Shown: positions 50,101 through 61,650 of the stretch, in pieces
Layout: each line of letters begins with the position of its first letter
How positions within the stretch are numbered: position 1 is the stretch's first letter
Source of the DNA: Argentina anserina
Taxonomy: Eukaryota > Streptophyta > Magnoliopsida > Rosales > Rosaceae
Length of the DNA stretch: 64,000 bases
Assembly: GCF_933775445.1 (NCBI RefSeq)
Contig: NC_065874.1
Span: forward strand, 21,274,501-21,338,500
Direction of reading: 5' to 3'
The notes under the pieces: generated by a model
The model's database searches: none
The model's input: only the letters and a program-made list of their open reading frames with translations
What the model was told of the DNA's origin: nothing
Position numbers and translations under genes: made by a program

Positions 50101-51309
50101 TTATCCACCGCCAAGCTACGAAAATATCGATAAACAGTCACCACTTCATCCCCCAAATAAGAGGCCAATATAGCAAGCTGGAGTATAATGAGGATCACAA
50201 GGAAAGATCAGAAATCACAACCAAGCCTATCAACGACAATAATGCACCTCTTGTGTTTACATAACTAATATGAAGAATAACTAAACAACACCTGATGATG
50301 AGGGTTCCCACTTGATGGTAAACAAGATGCAGCTTGCAAGTAGTAACTTGAGGCAGCAGCATACTCACGAGTTTTAGAGTCCCCCTCTCCATACAGTCCT
50401 TTGTAGCGTGCAAGGTCGCCCAAGTAAATCAAACAGCGGTGGCATGATATCAAACCTTTCTTCACGTCAGCAGATTTCTTTCCATCCTTGTCCATAACAA
50501 TTCGATTTTCAGAATCCTCAGAAAAATAGCCAAGAGGAAGCCCATACTTTGCTCTGATCTTCACTATTAAATCATGATAAAATCCAGTTGCTTCAGAAAG
50601 GAATGTTTTAAACTGCAATCTTATTTTTGCAATCCGATCAGGTCGAGTAGTACCCTTCAAACCTTGTGTTGAATTTGAGCCTGTAGAAGCCATAGCAGCA
50701 CTGAAGTGTGCCCGCAATTCTTCAATCCTCTTGTAATGTAACTGCCACAAAGCATACTCAACATTGTGCTGCTCTGAAAATGCATGGTCCTCAAGAATTA
50801 TAGCTTCATAATTCTCACGTATCTGTTGCCAGGCATTGGGATCTGACGGAACTCGCGCTTGGGCAGACCTGCGTCGCCTACTCTCCAACTCAGTAATCTG
50901 CAGAAGGAAGTGTGTCAAAAATGCAGAAATATAGACATAACCATACATAGATTCCTACTGTAAGTCTTCCCGATTGATCCTATAAACAAACGAAGTTTAT
51001 GGAGCTCTTTTTACAACACATGCAGTTCCAAAACAGTTAGCCCAGAGACAATATGCTAAAACCAAATAAAGGGACGATGCAGATAATAAAGAGAAAAACA
51101 CAAACGCAAGTGAATGCTCACACAAAGAGAATCCTATTGTCATGTCTCCAAATTTGATTTAAATTCAATAAAGTAGGGAGGTTGAGGTGCACACACATGC
51201 AGCTAAGCACATTAATGATATGAGAAAAGAATAAATATACCTTGTCAAACCAACGTTGGGCTCGCTCCCATGAAGAAGGAGCAGACATTTTATCAGTCTC
51301 TGTGATCAT
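47115..51309 (-). CDS. SMG7: SMG7, nonsense-mediated mRNA decay factor (EST1/14-3-3-like), 5 coding exons
   Basis: Minus-strand coding exons are 51309-51241, 50897-50292, 50177-50055, 49134-48905 and 48819-47115, all with GT-AG introns and agreeing phases, giving 910 residues and a TGA stop. The ATG at 51309 opens MITETDKMSAPSSWERAQRW; a second in-frame Met at residue 8 is an alternative start. Residues about 35-340 form the EST1-type 14-3-3-like/TPR fold (SDPNAWQQIRENYEAIILED, YALWQLHYKRIEELRAHF, CHRCLIYLGDLARYKGLYG). 14-3-3-like folds of this family bind phosphorylated UPF1 at terminated ribosomes. The C-terminal half is unstructured, with RHLGPPPGFSHVP, a poly-Gln run and the end PVWTGRYFV, and acts in mRNA turnover in the family. 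In Arabidopsis SMG7 is also needed for meiotic exit. Autoregulation through a 3'-UTR intron is likely (see the 44811-47114 entry). The protein appears intact. Confidence 0.95.
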
Positions 51310-51960
51310 TATCCATCAAATATGTTTGCATAATTGCCAGCAGCATTACACCTGCACCAAAAAAAACAGCGTCGATGATGAACAATCTAGCATACGACAC
51401 AAGTCATCCGTTGGTTTACTATTGACTAAGACTTCTCACACAAAACAGCTTAAGGAGGTCAAACCCTCCATATATTTACAATTTTCAAAGATAATACAGT
51501 AAACAGTTTCTGATATAACATTGAATTTTAAACTTGCCTTCATATTCTCATCGAAAAGGAACACAAATTGCATACAGCAACAAATATTCACGAGAACGTG
51601 AGGGTCAGAATTAGATAATTGTAAGACCCTGATTGGTTTCCAAGTTATTTGAAGAGGAAACCCTAATTTAACAGGGTCGAGAAACCACGCTGGGTTTATT
51701 AGAAAATTAAACAAAAAATCATAAGAATTTGGACAACTGAAAGAAGGTAAAACGAGCTGGATGTTAAGAAAAGAGAAACTGGAGATCCGTGGACTCGAAA
51801 CACAAGATTCAATCGGCTCAAAGCTTTGCCCCCAAATAAACACAAGAATGAAGAAATAGACAGATATAGAAAAAGGAAGATGAGAAGCGAACCTGTGTGA
51901 ACCGGATCCACGAATGGAATCGTGAAATTAGAGCATCGGTTGCCAGAAAAAGGTCGTCGT
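51310..51960 (-). other. SMG7: SMG7 5' UTR with probable leader intron
   Basis: Upstream of the start codon the minus strand shows an acceptor-like TTGGTGCAG-GTG at about 51353 and a donor-like CACACAG-GTTCGC near 51893. The leader exon would lie around 51894-51990, which contains CTAAACC-type and purine-rich words typical of plant leaders. No TATA box is obvious further upstream. Inference from splice words only. Confidence 0.45.
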
Positions 51961-53101
51961 TTAGGGTTTGGTGGTGGAGAGGGAGGAGGACGGAAAGAGG
52001 TGTGGTTTGGTTTCTTTTGCTTTTGTGGTTTTTTTTGGGTTCAAAACGGGGATGAGGTTAGAGACGCAATTTCTTTATGATTGTTTTTTTTTTTTTTCTA
52101 TTTAACTTTCTACGTGCGGTCCTACTTACGTCGTTAATTTTATTTTCTTTGTCACTCGTTTGATAAAATCGTCAAACAATTTGTCTGAGAAAAAATCCCG
52201 AATCAGATATACTAGCAATAAATTAAGTAGAATTGAAGAACATATAATTGAGTTGTGTAGATGCGCTTGATATTCAATTATCTCCACTTAATTTCGGAGT
52301 CTAGACAATAGAGGTGCACTCAATTTTCATGATATGCATGCATTCTAATACAAAACCAGCAACTCTAAGCACTTCAACAAATTTGAGAAACATAAACATC
52401 CCCCATTTTGTTGTTTGCAACTTTAATCCCTAAACTCTATCTCCGTTTCACAATTCCACAAATCACAACAATAAAAAGGATAGTTAAAGGCCTTGTCTTA
52501 TGAGCAGTCTATTAGTGCAGTGAAATCAAAATGGATAAGATGATAACCAAGCTTCTTGAATGAAATAAGACACCTTACTCGATCAAACAACCTAACTGAA
52601 CAATTAGGTCTTGCCAAACTTGCAAATGTCAAAACAGTATAATCATACTTGCACCAGATTTCGCAAATATAACAAACTGCAAGGCTATTCCATATACGTG
52701 TACTGATACGAAAAAGATAATTACTAGGATTTGCTTGGACTCTTGGAGGGCATTGTACAAAGAAGAAAAGTATTGATTAATTAAACTGAATTTATTAGTC
52801 CGGAGCAAGTCATCCAAGAACAGAAGGACCGCACTCACAGCTTAATCACCTTCTGTAACAGTAAGAACAGTAGACTACTATTATAATTGGAAATCGACAA
52901 AAGTGGACATTAAGTCATAGACTCGATCCTAGTAATTTTCTCCACCTCTTGGATTCGATTTTGACTCTTGATTTTATATCCTCCTCTTCCTCCTTTTTCT
53001 GTGGTTGAAGTTGAACCACGTACTTTTGTCCAAGTCTCGGTTTTAGTTGACAGTTGAGCTGTGCTCGGCAGTTTATGTAGACAGGAGATCATCCATGCAG
53101 T
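51961..53101. other. Intergenic spacer upstream of SMG7
   Basis: A poly-T run near 52083-52098, then AT-rich sequence with short frames and no recognisable gene or element. Confidence 0.45.
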
Positions 53102-53106
53102 TATTT

Positions 53107-53695
53107 TGAGACGACTCGTTTTAAAATTAACATATTTACGCGTTAAAATCTAAATTATAACAAGCAAACTAATATTTAATAAAATAATTGTGACTGCACT
53201 CAACCTTGGTTGGGCAGCCTACGTACCATTTATAAGGGGATCAAGTCATTCGTAGTTAAACTATAAGGTATAGCACCATTATAATCGAAGAAATAAATCG
53301 AGAATCCTATTCTCGAGTAATTAAATAACCAACACGTCTGGTAAGTCCGATAAATAAATCCTTACTCCCTAGGACGATAACAGGAACAATCCAACGGGTG
53401 GATTTTCACGATTCACAAACCGAACATCCATATTTTCAATAAATCATAACAATTCTTAACTTCATCGATTCAGTCTCACAGTCTACTCATGAATTCCATA
53501 CACCGAGAGGGTTATTTTTTAACCCTACAACACGGCCGGATTCCAACGCCACATGCCGCCCACAACTTTCGTGAATGAGGTTTTCCTGAAAAACTTACGC
53601 ATCGAAAAGTCAATATTTAGAGTCTCTACACTTAGTACGACTCCCGATAAAGGTAAAATTAAAATCGTAAGGGTAAAAGATTTGGGGCATATCTA
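53107..53695 (-). repeat. 3' LTR of the LARD-like element (589 bp, internally deleted)
   Basis: It starts TGAGACGACTCG and ends near GGGGCATATCTA, homologous to the two ends of the other LTR. Relative to that copy it lacks about 570 bp between the words GATTCCAACGCCAC and CAACTTTCGTGAATGAGG. Both LTRs share small hairpins such as CGAGAAT-CCT-ATTCTCG (about 53299-53315) and AGGGTTA-TTTT-TTAACCCT. Confidence 0.88.
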
Positions 53696-55142
53696 TTCTC
53701 CCCTCCTTTTAAAAATTCCGCCCTCGAAATTTACATACCTAACAACAACAAAAAAGGAAAGGGGTATGGTTGCCTCCCCTAACATTTTGTCTCTCAAAAT
53801 TTAATGATGACCTCCCAGGTCATACACGCATCAGAGGGTGGTCCTACCACGCCTCAATCCAATAAACCATACATCTCAGAATACGACTATTGTTCTATAT
53901 ATCGGAATGAGTACCACTCATGGCACTACTCCCCTCTTCTAATGTCGTTGGAAATGTGCCAAATCCTTTTTCTTAGCTTTGTCCAACTGTTTTGACAGAA
54001 CCAATAATTATCATCAGAAACTCTAGAAGATGCTTCTTACAACTATAGCTACTTGAGCGTACACTTGTATGCATAGTTTCACTCGTATCAGGCAGAAAGA
54101 TGCAAGTATCAGGCAATATGACTTGCATTTAGATTCTCTGCTTTTACTACCAATTCTACAATATGATTTGGAGAAAAATTTGCACCCCAAATTCTAAATT
54201 ATGCTCACCACAACACCTCATTACTCTTGGAAGGCAGACAACGTTTCCATATACACTCGCTCTCCACTCAAATGTGGATGTTTTGAGATCCTTGATCCTC
54301 TCCCTTCTTCCATCTGCCCACCTGAGTTCTTCTGTAACAGCTGAGACACGGATCTCATTCACTCTTGGGGCAAGTCCTTTCAAAATCAATGATTAAAGTA
54401 CTACAATTATTGTAGTACATACAGACATCTCACATTAATAGCCTTCTATATATTGAGATTTGAAGGTCCTGAATTCTCTATCTTTTAGCTTCAACAATTT
54501 CAAACATTCTTTATTGATTCACTTTACATCAACCTTCCAAAGCGACCATATAGAAGGAAAGTTATCCTAAATATCTCGTCTCACACGGAATAACCAAAGT
54601 ATAAATTTAAGTCATCACCTATTTCTTAAGATCTCTTAGCCCCAAATGAAAAGGACACTTGTCCATAAAGATCATGACCTCCCGGGTCAAAACTGAATCA
54701 TCAAGTGGTCCCACCGCACTACGATCCAATAAAAAATCATGTTGCAAAATACAAATATTGAACTACGATTCTAAATACACACTACCCTTATTACTCCTCG
54801 ACATTTAAAACAAACTCAGGCATCAACAATAACAAATCACAACCTATAAAATTAAAAAGACGTCTGTTACACTATGAGACGTTAGGACACATAATATCGA
54901 TCGACCCCTGGAGCTTTCCGCTCCTCTTAGACCACAATCGTCCAACCCACTTTACGACAACAAGAGTCGTTAATTAACGTAAAATATAATTCTCAAGAGT
55001 CTCATTCTGAAAGTAATTATTAAATGCCAGAACTAACTTATTATTTTCTGAGATTTCCAATCTCAGATAAATATCCGACGAAACATAGAAAATAAACTAA
55101 CCCTACAAGTATCTGAAAAGTAATAATCATAAAATAGAAACA

Positions 55143-55841
55143 GACCATCCCTGCTAGTCAAAATAAAACTCAAAAACAGAAACTGGACTAGTCCCGCTAG
55201 TGAAAGAGATATCTCAAGTCATAAATGTAAACTAGCCCTGCTAGTCAAAATAATCTATCAGGCCATATAATATGGACTATCCCTGCTAGTCAAAATAATA
55301 TTATCAGACCATAACTATAGACTAGCTCCGCTAGTCAAAATAATTATATCAGATAATCAAAGATCATTATAGAAAATGGACTAGTCCCGCTAGTCTAGAT
55401 AAATCATTAAGAATATCTAGAAGCTGACTAGCCCCGCTAGTTGAAACAAACATAACAAATAAACAAGAAATGGACTAGCCCCGCTAGTCAAATAGGATAA
55501 TCAGTAAAAATTGGACTAGCCCCGCTAGCCTGAATTAAATACATAAGGATAACCACTGAGGAGTGGACTAGCCCCGCTAGTCAAAAAAATAAGAAATGTC
55601 ATATAATATGCCCTCCCCCGGGCAAAAAATATATATAATCTCAAGTTCTCAATACCGTCACGTCACGTTCACGAAGATGGTATTGAATCATCATATCATT
55701 GCCGGCTATGTAACATCGCCTCCCAGGCGAAAAAGTGATATCACGTAACATCGCCTCACAGGCGGAAAATGATATAGTACGCTAACATAATCATCACAAA
55801 GTGTATGGCCTCGAAAAATGAGTGAACTAGCCCCGCTAGTC
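55143..55841 (-). repeat. Array of 11 GACTAGC-CCC-GCTAGTC stem-loops
   Basis: Copies start at 55143, 55186, 55230, 55275, 55320, 55379, 55425, 55473, 55514, 55566 and 55825. Six to seven base pairs (GACTAGC with GCTAGTC) are kept; the three-base loop is CCC, TCC or CCT. The spacers of 25-240 bp between copies are AT-rich and not conserved. In the element RNA the loop would be GGG. Confidence 0.9.
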
Positions 55842-55890
55842 ACAATATAAAAAATGAGGATAATCGTAAAAATAGATATCATTCTTATAT

Positions 55891-56080
55891 GTTGATCATG
55901 CCTCCTTTTATGTTGCTAAAAGAGAGGATACCAGAAAGAATGAAATATGATTCCGTTGATCATGCCCCCTTTATAGGATTAACGGAGAGGATACCAGAAT
56001 AAAATAGAAAATCATTTTTATCCGTTGATTGTGCCCCCTTTATATAGTTAAAGGAGAGGATACTGGATAATAATAGATAG
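55891..56080 (-). repeat. Three-copy imperfect tandem repeat, unit about 65 bp
   Basis: Units start GTTGATCATGCCTCC (55891), GTTGATCATGCCCCC (55955) and GTTGATTGTGCCCCC (56024), and each ends GGAGAGGATACC or a close variant. Each unit can fold, for example CCTC-TTTTA paired with TAAAA-GAGG around 55901-55927. Confidence 0.85.
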
Positions 56081-56920
56081 AACGAGTACGGTTCCCAACC
56101 GTACATATAAATCTCAATATCAAACAAAGAATTAGAAGAAAGAAATAATATACTCTGATATATCCGACACGTTGCAAAATAAAAAAATAAAACAGTTAAT
56201 ATTATCACCCAGAAATCTCATTTTCAACATATTCCATTAACCACAACTAGGGGAATAATCATATAGGAAATTCACATTAAACATAGACACGTGGAAATCT
56301 CATTTCCTAATAAATATGCATCAAGATTTTGCGTGAATTCCATTGTCGGATAAGTATAGACAACATCCAAAGATATTAACTAAGGTGTTAAATAAACCCA
56401 TATTCATTTCCCAAGTCAAATAAATGGAACTCTATATAGATAATCAAAAACATCATAATATAATTACGGTTCCTAACCAAAACAAATAAATAAAAGGACA
56501 TATACTCAATTAAAATTCACGGGATTCCCATCCCGGCCACACACACTCAATTTAATTATTCACAAGCCGTTATGAATAATTAAGAAATAAACTCTATATA
56601 ACGCAAAAATTAATTAAATCCAAATAATCATGCATGCATATATATTAAAATAAAAGATATAAATGTCTACTCACGGCAAAATCTAGCATCTAAATTTGGT
56701 GCTTGTAAATATAACCTGGGCAACCTCAAATAAATTTCAGCTTTACGACCCCATTTCTCGAAGAACATGGTGAAAAGCCGAGTCAAATTGATAAAACTCA
56801 CTCATCTCGGTTCTAAGAGAACGTATGCATGAATCCATAAAAACCTAAGATTTCAGAGACCCAAAATTTATCAAAATGAACGTACTATCTCCCACATCTC
56901 ACCAAGCCCATCGGTCAAAG

Positions 56921-56932
56921 GCTCTGATACCA
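56921..56932 (-). other. Primer-binding site, initiator tRNA-Met
   Basis: Plus-strand GCTCTGATACCA is the complement of TGGTATCAGAGC, the standard site that pairs with the 3' end of initiator tRNA-Met, separated from the LTR by two bases (AA). It fixes the element on the minus strand. Confidence 0.92.
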
Positions 56933-56934
56933 AA

Positions 56935-59686
56935 TGAGACGACCCGTCCCAAAACTAACCTATTTACGTGTTAAAATAACATTTATAACAAGCAAACCAA
57001 TATCTAATCTAAAATAATTGTGGTTGCACCCAAACCTTGGTTGGACTGCCTACGTATCCTTTACAAGGGATCAACCCATTCGTAGTTCAACTATAAGGTA
57101 TAGCACCATTATAATCGAAGAAATAAGTTGAGAATCATATTCTCGAGTAATTAAATATCCAACATATATGGTAAGTCCGATAAATAAATCCTTACTCCCT
57201 AGGACGACAACAGGAACAATCCAACGGGTGGATTTTCACGATTCACATACCGAACATCTGTATTTTCAATAAATCCTAACGATTCTTAACTTTATCGATT
57301 CAGTCTCACAGTCTACTCATGAATTCCATACACCGAGAGGGTTATTTTTTAACCCTACAACTCGGCCGGATTCCAACGTCACGCGTTGCTGCTGTCGGCG
57401 GTCTTCAATCATCACCAAATTCCATCAAAATAATCTACTCAACATTTCTAACAACTTTCTAGTTAACTACTAAGGCCAATTCGGAGTCTAACCACATCAA
57501 TCGAATAGAAATAGAAAATCTTCAATTCAAGAACCCTAGAATTTCAAATCGGCAATTCTCTTATCTCGATGCGAGTTGGCTCAATTTCTTTGATGAGTTT
57601 GATCTTCGGCTCTGATAGGAGCACTTTGTGCGACGTTTTTAACATGTTTTTACCTCAATTTGTACTTTGCTTAGCCCTTATTGTTGTACTATTGAGTCAT
57701 TGAGTCGTAGTAAGAGTCTTGAGCGATATTAGATGCATTTTTGTGCTTATATGAGTTAAAACGCATAATTGGTTTAGAGTCCTAGTTTGACTAGGAATCC
57801 TTGTTAGGTTTTGAAACTAATTATCTCTTACTTATGATTTTATTTTCTTATTTTCAGATTGGATTGAAGAGATAATTAAAGAAAAAAAGATGGAGCCAAG
57901 TCATGCAACAATTAAATAGAAGATGATCATTAAAGGCAAAAAACATGGCATGTTTTAGGGAATAAAACATGACATGTTTTAGGGATTAAAGCATGACATG
58001 TTTTAGGAAATACAACTTTCCATGTTTTATGGATTAAAGCATGGCATGTTTTAGGGAATAAAACTTTCCATGTTTTAGGGATTAAAGCATGACATGTTTA
58101 TAGGAAGAAAGAAGCAATTTCAAACCCTCCATCTTTCCTCTATATATACATGGCTTCACCTCTCAAATAGGATCACTTCTCATTAGCATTCAAGAGCCAA
58201 AACTCTACCAAAACACCACCATAAACTTCCCTCACAAATTAGCCAAGCCGTCCACCCCAAAACCATCATCATCTCCACCGAGTTTCACCATTGAAGACAC
58301 ACCTCCAAGGTTCCTACAACGTGTGATTCTCGCAACTCATCTCCATGGCTTCGTCTATTTGTGTTAATCTACAATTCTTTGTCTATGAAGATTGTAAGTT
58401 GTTGTTTATGTGGAAATATTGGTTTTGTATTTGTTTTAAATTTCAGTTGTATTTGATATTTTTTTAGACTATGCCAAATCTATGTTCTTATAATTAATGA
58501 GTTTGTATTTCTATTGTTGTGTTCTAATCATCTTTCTAATATTTTTAGATAATTTTCAGATATGTGCATATGAATTTAGTGGTTGGATGCAATCCCTAAG
58601 ATTGTGTTTGAGTGCTAGATTCATCAACCATATTGACACAAATCGAATCATGCCCTAAGTAGGTTCGGTTTGTGTTGATTAAAAGTGGTAAAAATTCTGG
58701 AAATTTGCATGTGAAACCATGGTGGGTGACGCCACACATGAAACATGTCTCCAACAAAGATTTGGTGCTTAAATGTAATCTTGTTTGATTTCTACTCTAA
58801 GTGTTATTGAATTCGATTGCATGCAAATTTAGATTAGGCCCTAAGTCAATCTAAATGTTAATTGAAATCTTGCATGATTAGATGATCCCCTAAGGCTCTA
58901 ATTGTATTGGTGTCTAAAAAGTATGTAATTGGTCGAATTAGAATGCATGATAGGTTCGAACTTGTAATTATGTGGTGTAATGGTAAATTTGGTTTAAGTT
59001 TGTTAAAGAGAAGTCGATCATGTAAATAGTAATTTAGATTTTATTTTAGTAGTTAATAATCAATCTCAAACCCCCCATTATTTGTTAACACTAAAAGTTT
59101 AGAGTTCCCTTCAATTCCCCGGAAAGAACGATCCTGCTTATTCTATACTAACGATGATGTTTTACAGGGTTTATTATAGACGTTTTAACAAAACGATCTA
59201 TCAGGCTCCTTGCGCTCCTTTTGGTACCGGTCTCACGGCCTATGGTGGTCAAAAGAGGGGACGATGCCGACGAGCTCACGGCAGGGAGAGGTGGTGCGCC
59301 ACCACCGTAGACTTCAGGACGGCGGCCATGCGGTTCGAACGCGACCGGTGGCGGCCAGAGTGGTGGGCTGGAAGAGGGAGAACCGCCGGTGGCGAAATCG
59401 AGAGCACCTCGGGTGAACAGTATCCCGATGGTTTCTATTTTTTCTCCCCCCATTTTTTTTTTGTTTTTACCCAAAAAATGCCCAAATATGTTTTTGATTC
59501 ATAACCTTTTCCTACAAACTCCGTTTTGAACGTGCCGCGTGTCTACGAATTTGTATCGACGAACCCTACAACTTTCATAAAAGAGGTTTTCCTGAAACAC
59601 TTACGCATCAAAAAGTCAATATTTAGAGTCTCTACACCTAGTACGACTCCCGATAAAGGTAAAAGTAAAAGATTCGGGGTGTATCA
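56935..59686 (-). repeat. 5' LTR of the LARD-like element, interrupted by a solo LTR
   Basis: Begins TGAGACGACCCG and ends GGGGTGTATCA. Without the nested 57613-59203 insertion and its duplication it would be about 1156 bp. The GC-rich part at 59204-59440 (many CGG and GCC words) and the following stretch are absent from the other LTR. Confidence 0.88.
57613..59203 (+). repeat. Solo LTR, Athila-like family (subfamily B), nested
   Basis: It starts TGATAGGAGCACTTTGTG and ends AAAACGATCTATCA, with the perfect 5-bp target duplication GGCTC at 57608-57612 and 59204-59208. A run of ACATGACATGTTTTAGGG-like words (57950-58110) forms a short imperfect tandem repeat inside it. It inserted into the 5' LTR of the LARD-like element, so it is the younger of the two. 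Confidence 0.93.
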
Positions 59687-59691
59687 TATTT

Positions 59692-60189
59692 AGTTTTCAT
59701 TTTCTTTTCTCTCTGACGATCTTACCCATGTTATATGCATAATAATCAACATTTCAGAGGGGCAATTGTAGAAAGAGATGCATGGTAGTTCCATAAACAT
59801 TGATACCGATATTTCATTACCACTGCCCATGAAATAAGTCCAGGCGGCTACACTAGACGATGTCATTTTCAATTTATATACAATTATACATTTTATTTTT
59901 CTAAATCAAGAAATTAACAATTTTATGCTTGGTCAATCACGATAAATTAAATATTAAATATTGTAAACTACGATACTACAAGATTGATTGAATGATAATC
60001 ATCCAACTCAAACTAAGTTCACATTGCTGGAAATTATATCATCCTTTGATGATTGATTTGGGAACGAAACGACGTTGTTTTCCATGTATTTCCCATACTC
60101 CTATTTCAAGAGTGTTCTTATCGCTGCTCTTGCCTCTTCCTACCAAATGGCCAACAAGAAAAAGAAATCATGTGCCCGAGCGTACAATT
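59692..60189. other. Non-coding spacer
   Basis: AT-rich, short frames only, no recognisable element. Confidence 0.4.
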
Positions 60190-60500
60190 CTCACACCATC
60201 AAGTGGATTCCTCTTAACCTAAATTGGTTTAAGCTCAACTTTGATGACCCAATTCCCTAAAATTTTGATGTCGTTGGTTTTGTAGTTAGAGATCACAATG
60301 GTTCCCCTATAATTTATGATGCCCGTAAGCTTCTATCGGCGTTAGCTCTAGAAATTGTTCTACTTTAAATATGGTTTGTGCTAATTTCTCAAATGACACT
60401 TTCTTTGTGGAAGAAGATTCATCTCTCATATTATTAAATGTTATACTTACATTGAAGTCATCATTGTGTCAAAGTCAGTATCTTGAGCAAGTACCAATTG
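60190..60500 (+). pseudogene. RNase H-like (RVT_3) remnant
   Basis: From 60201 the plus strand reads KWIPLNLNWFKLNFDDPIP, a stop, then FDVVGFVVRDHNGSPIIYDA. This matches the start of the plant RNase H-like domain found at the C terminus of LINE polyproteins and related proteins (consensus W-x-x-P-x-x-x-W-x-K-L-N-F-D-G, then G-x-V-x-R-D-x-x-G). The Gly after the first catalytic Asp is changed to Asp, and two stops fall within 60 codons. Only the first half of the domain is recognisable. Confidence 0.7.
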
Positions 60501-61650
60501 AGTAGGAGATGTAATTTTTATTCATATTGGTTTGCTTTATGACTAAGTATATCAAGTCCAAAAAGGTAAGTGAATCCATATACAACTCTGTATTTTGGTG
60601 GCTGAGTTGGTATTGCATAAGGTAAGTATTACGAGTTACTTAGGGCGAGTTTAGCCCTAATGTGATTAATATGTAATCAGCTTTAGCCATGGTGTGAGAA
60701 TAATCAGTTGTAGTTGTGTTGTGAAAATAATCAGCTTTTGTAATTTAAGTGTTTGGTGAATATGAGTATAAAAGTGTGGTTAGTTTAGATAAAAATTAAA
60801 AATGACATGACGTAAAATAGTGTTACTTGTGAATATATTTATGAAATTATAATATTGATTGCCTTAGAAGGTTACTATAATCATGTATATATCTTTTAAG
60901 TATGTGCATTGTTATAAATCATATAATTGAGTGGCTATCCACATAATCATTTAGTGTCACCATGCAATATTCACTAGTTAATTACCTACACATTGTAAGC
61001 TTGTAATTAAGTATCAAGCAAGCCACATAGCTTGTGAGTACCAAGCAAGCAAATATTGTTAAAATCCTTTTCCGAAAAGGTTTTGTTGAAAACGTGAGAC
61101 CTTAGCCGCAGGTCCTTGTGGTTCTACCTATTTTACCGCAGTTTCAGACCCCTCAAGTAGAGTAAATTATTATTTTTTAATCATCGCTCTCTTTTTTTAT
61201 GTGCGATCACCAAGTAAACTTGTGAGTGATAATCAAGTAGTTTGTAAGTGCTCACTAAGTAACTCATTTTATAGTGTTATCAGCACAATAGTCTCTCATA
61301 CAAACTCCCGAAGATTCAAGAGTTATATATCGTACAACTTCAATCTAGGTAATACCTTTATGTTAGAGTTTAACTTGCTTATTCTTTTCATATGAATATT
61401 ATCTAATATTGCTTATGTCATTCCACGAGGATATGCACAAATTCAAATAATGGATTCACATCTACAACATTCATAGTACGAGGGAACATCAATATTTATG
61501 TTGTTCAATGCATCCTGCTAGCCACATATAGTGATGGAGTAAGTACCCCGCACGTCATTTCTTCAATATTTTTCACAAGTTTATATATGGTAACAACCAA
61601 TCATGATTTGGGTACGTTGACTGGGTATCATGCTACGTACATGGCAAATA
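60501..61650. other. Non-coding spacer with a possible MITE end
   Basis: GGGCGAGTTTAGCCCTAATG (about 60645-60664), followed by repeated ATAATCAGCTTT words, resembles the end of a small non-autonomous transposon. The other end was not found. The rest is AT-rich without genes. Confidence 0.35.

Larger units (their letters stand above)
53696..56920 (-). repeat. Hairpin-rich non-coding interior of the LARD-like element
   Basis: Besides the 11-copy array described separately, it contains GACCT-CCC-AGGTC (53809-53821), GACC-TCCCG-GGTC (54676-54688), TGCCC-TCCCCC-GGGCA (55609-55624), CGCCT-CCC-AGGCG (55717-55729) and CGCCT-CAC-AGGCG (55752-55764). The stems differ completely while the loops are short and C-rich on this strand (G-rich in the element RNA). 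There is no coding frame. Confidence 0.75.
53107..59686 (-). mobile_element. Non-coding LTR retrotransposon (LARD-like), complete
   Basis: Perfect target duplications TATTT stand at 53102-53106 and 59687-59691. In its own (minus) orientation the 5' LTR is 59686-56935, followed by a 2-nt gap and a primer-binding site complementary to initiator tRNA-Met (56921-56932, complement TGGTATCAGAGC). The 3-kb interior has no protein frame. A purine-rich primer AAAAGGAGGGGAGAA (complement of about 53697-53711) precedes the 3' LTR (53107-53695). All cis signals for reverse transcription exist but no enzymes, so it depends on another element. The interior holds an array of small hairpins. A solo LTR (57613-59203) is nested in the 5' LTR. 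Confidence 0.9.

Noticed and set aside
55143..55841. CRISPR-like array
   Set aside because: The repeats are 17-bp palindromes with irregular 25-240 bp AT-rich spacers inside a plant retrotransposon; no cas genes.
59148..59504. Overlapping GC-rich frames on both strands (108 and 116 codons)
   Set aside because: They span the junction of a solo LTR and the host LTR; open only because of GC-rich LTR sequence.
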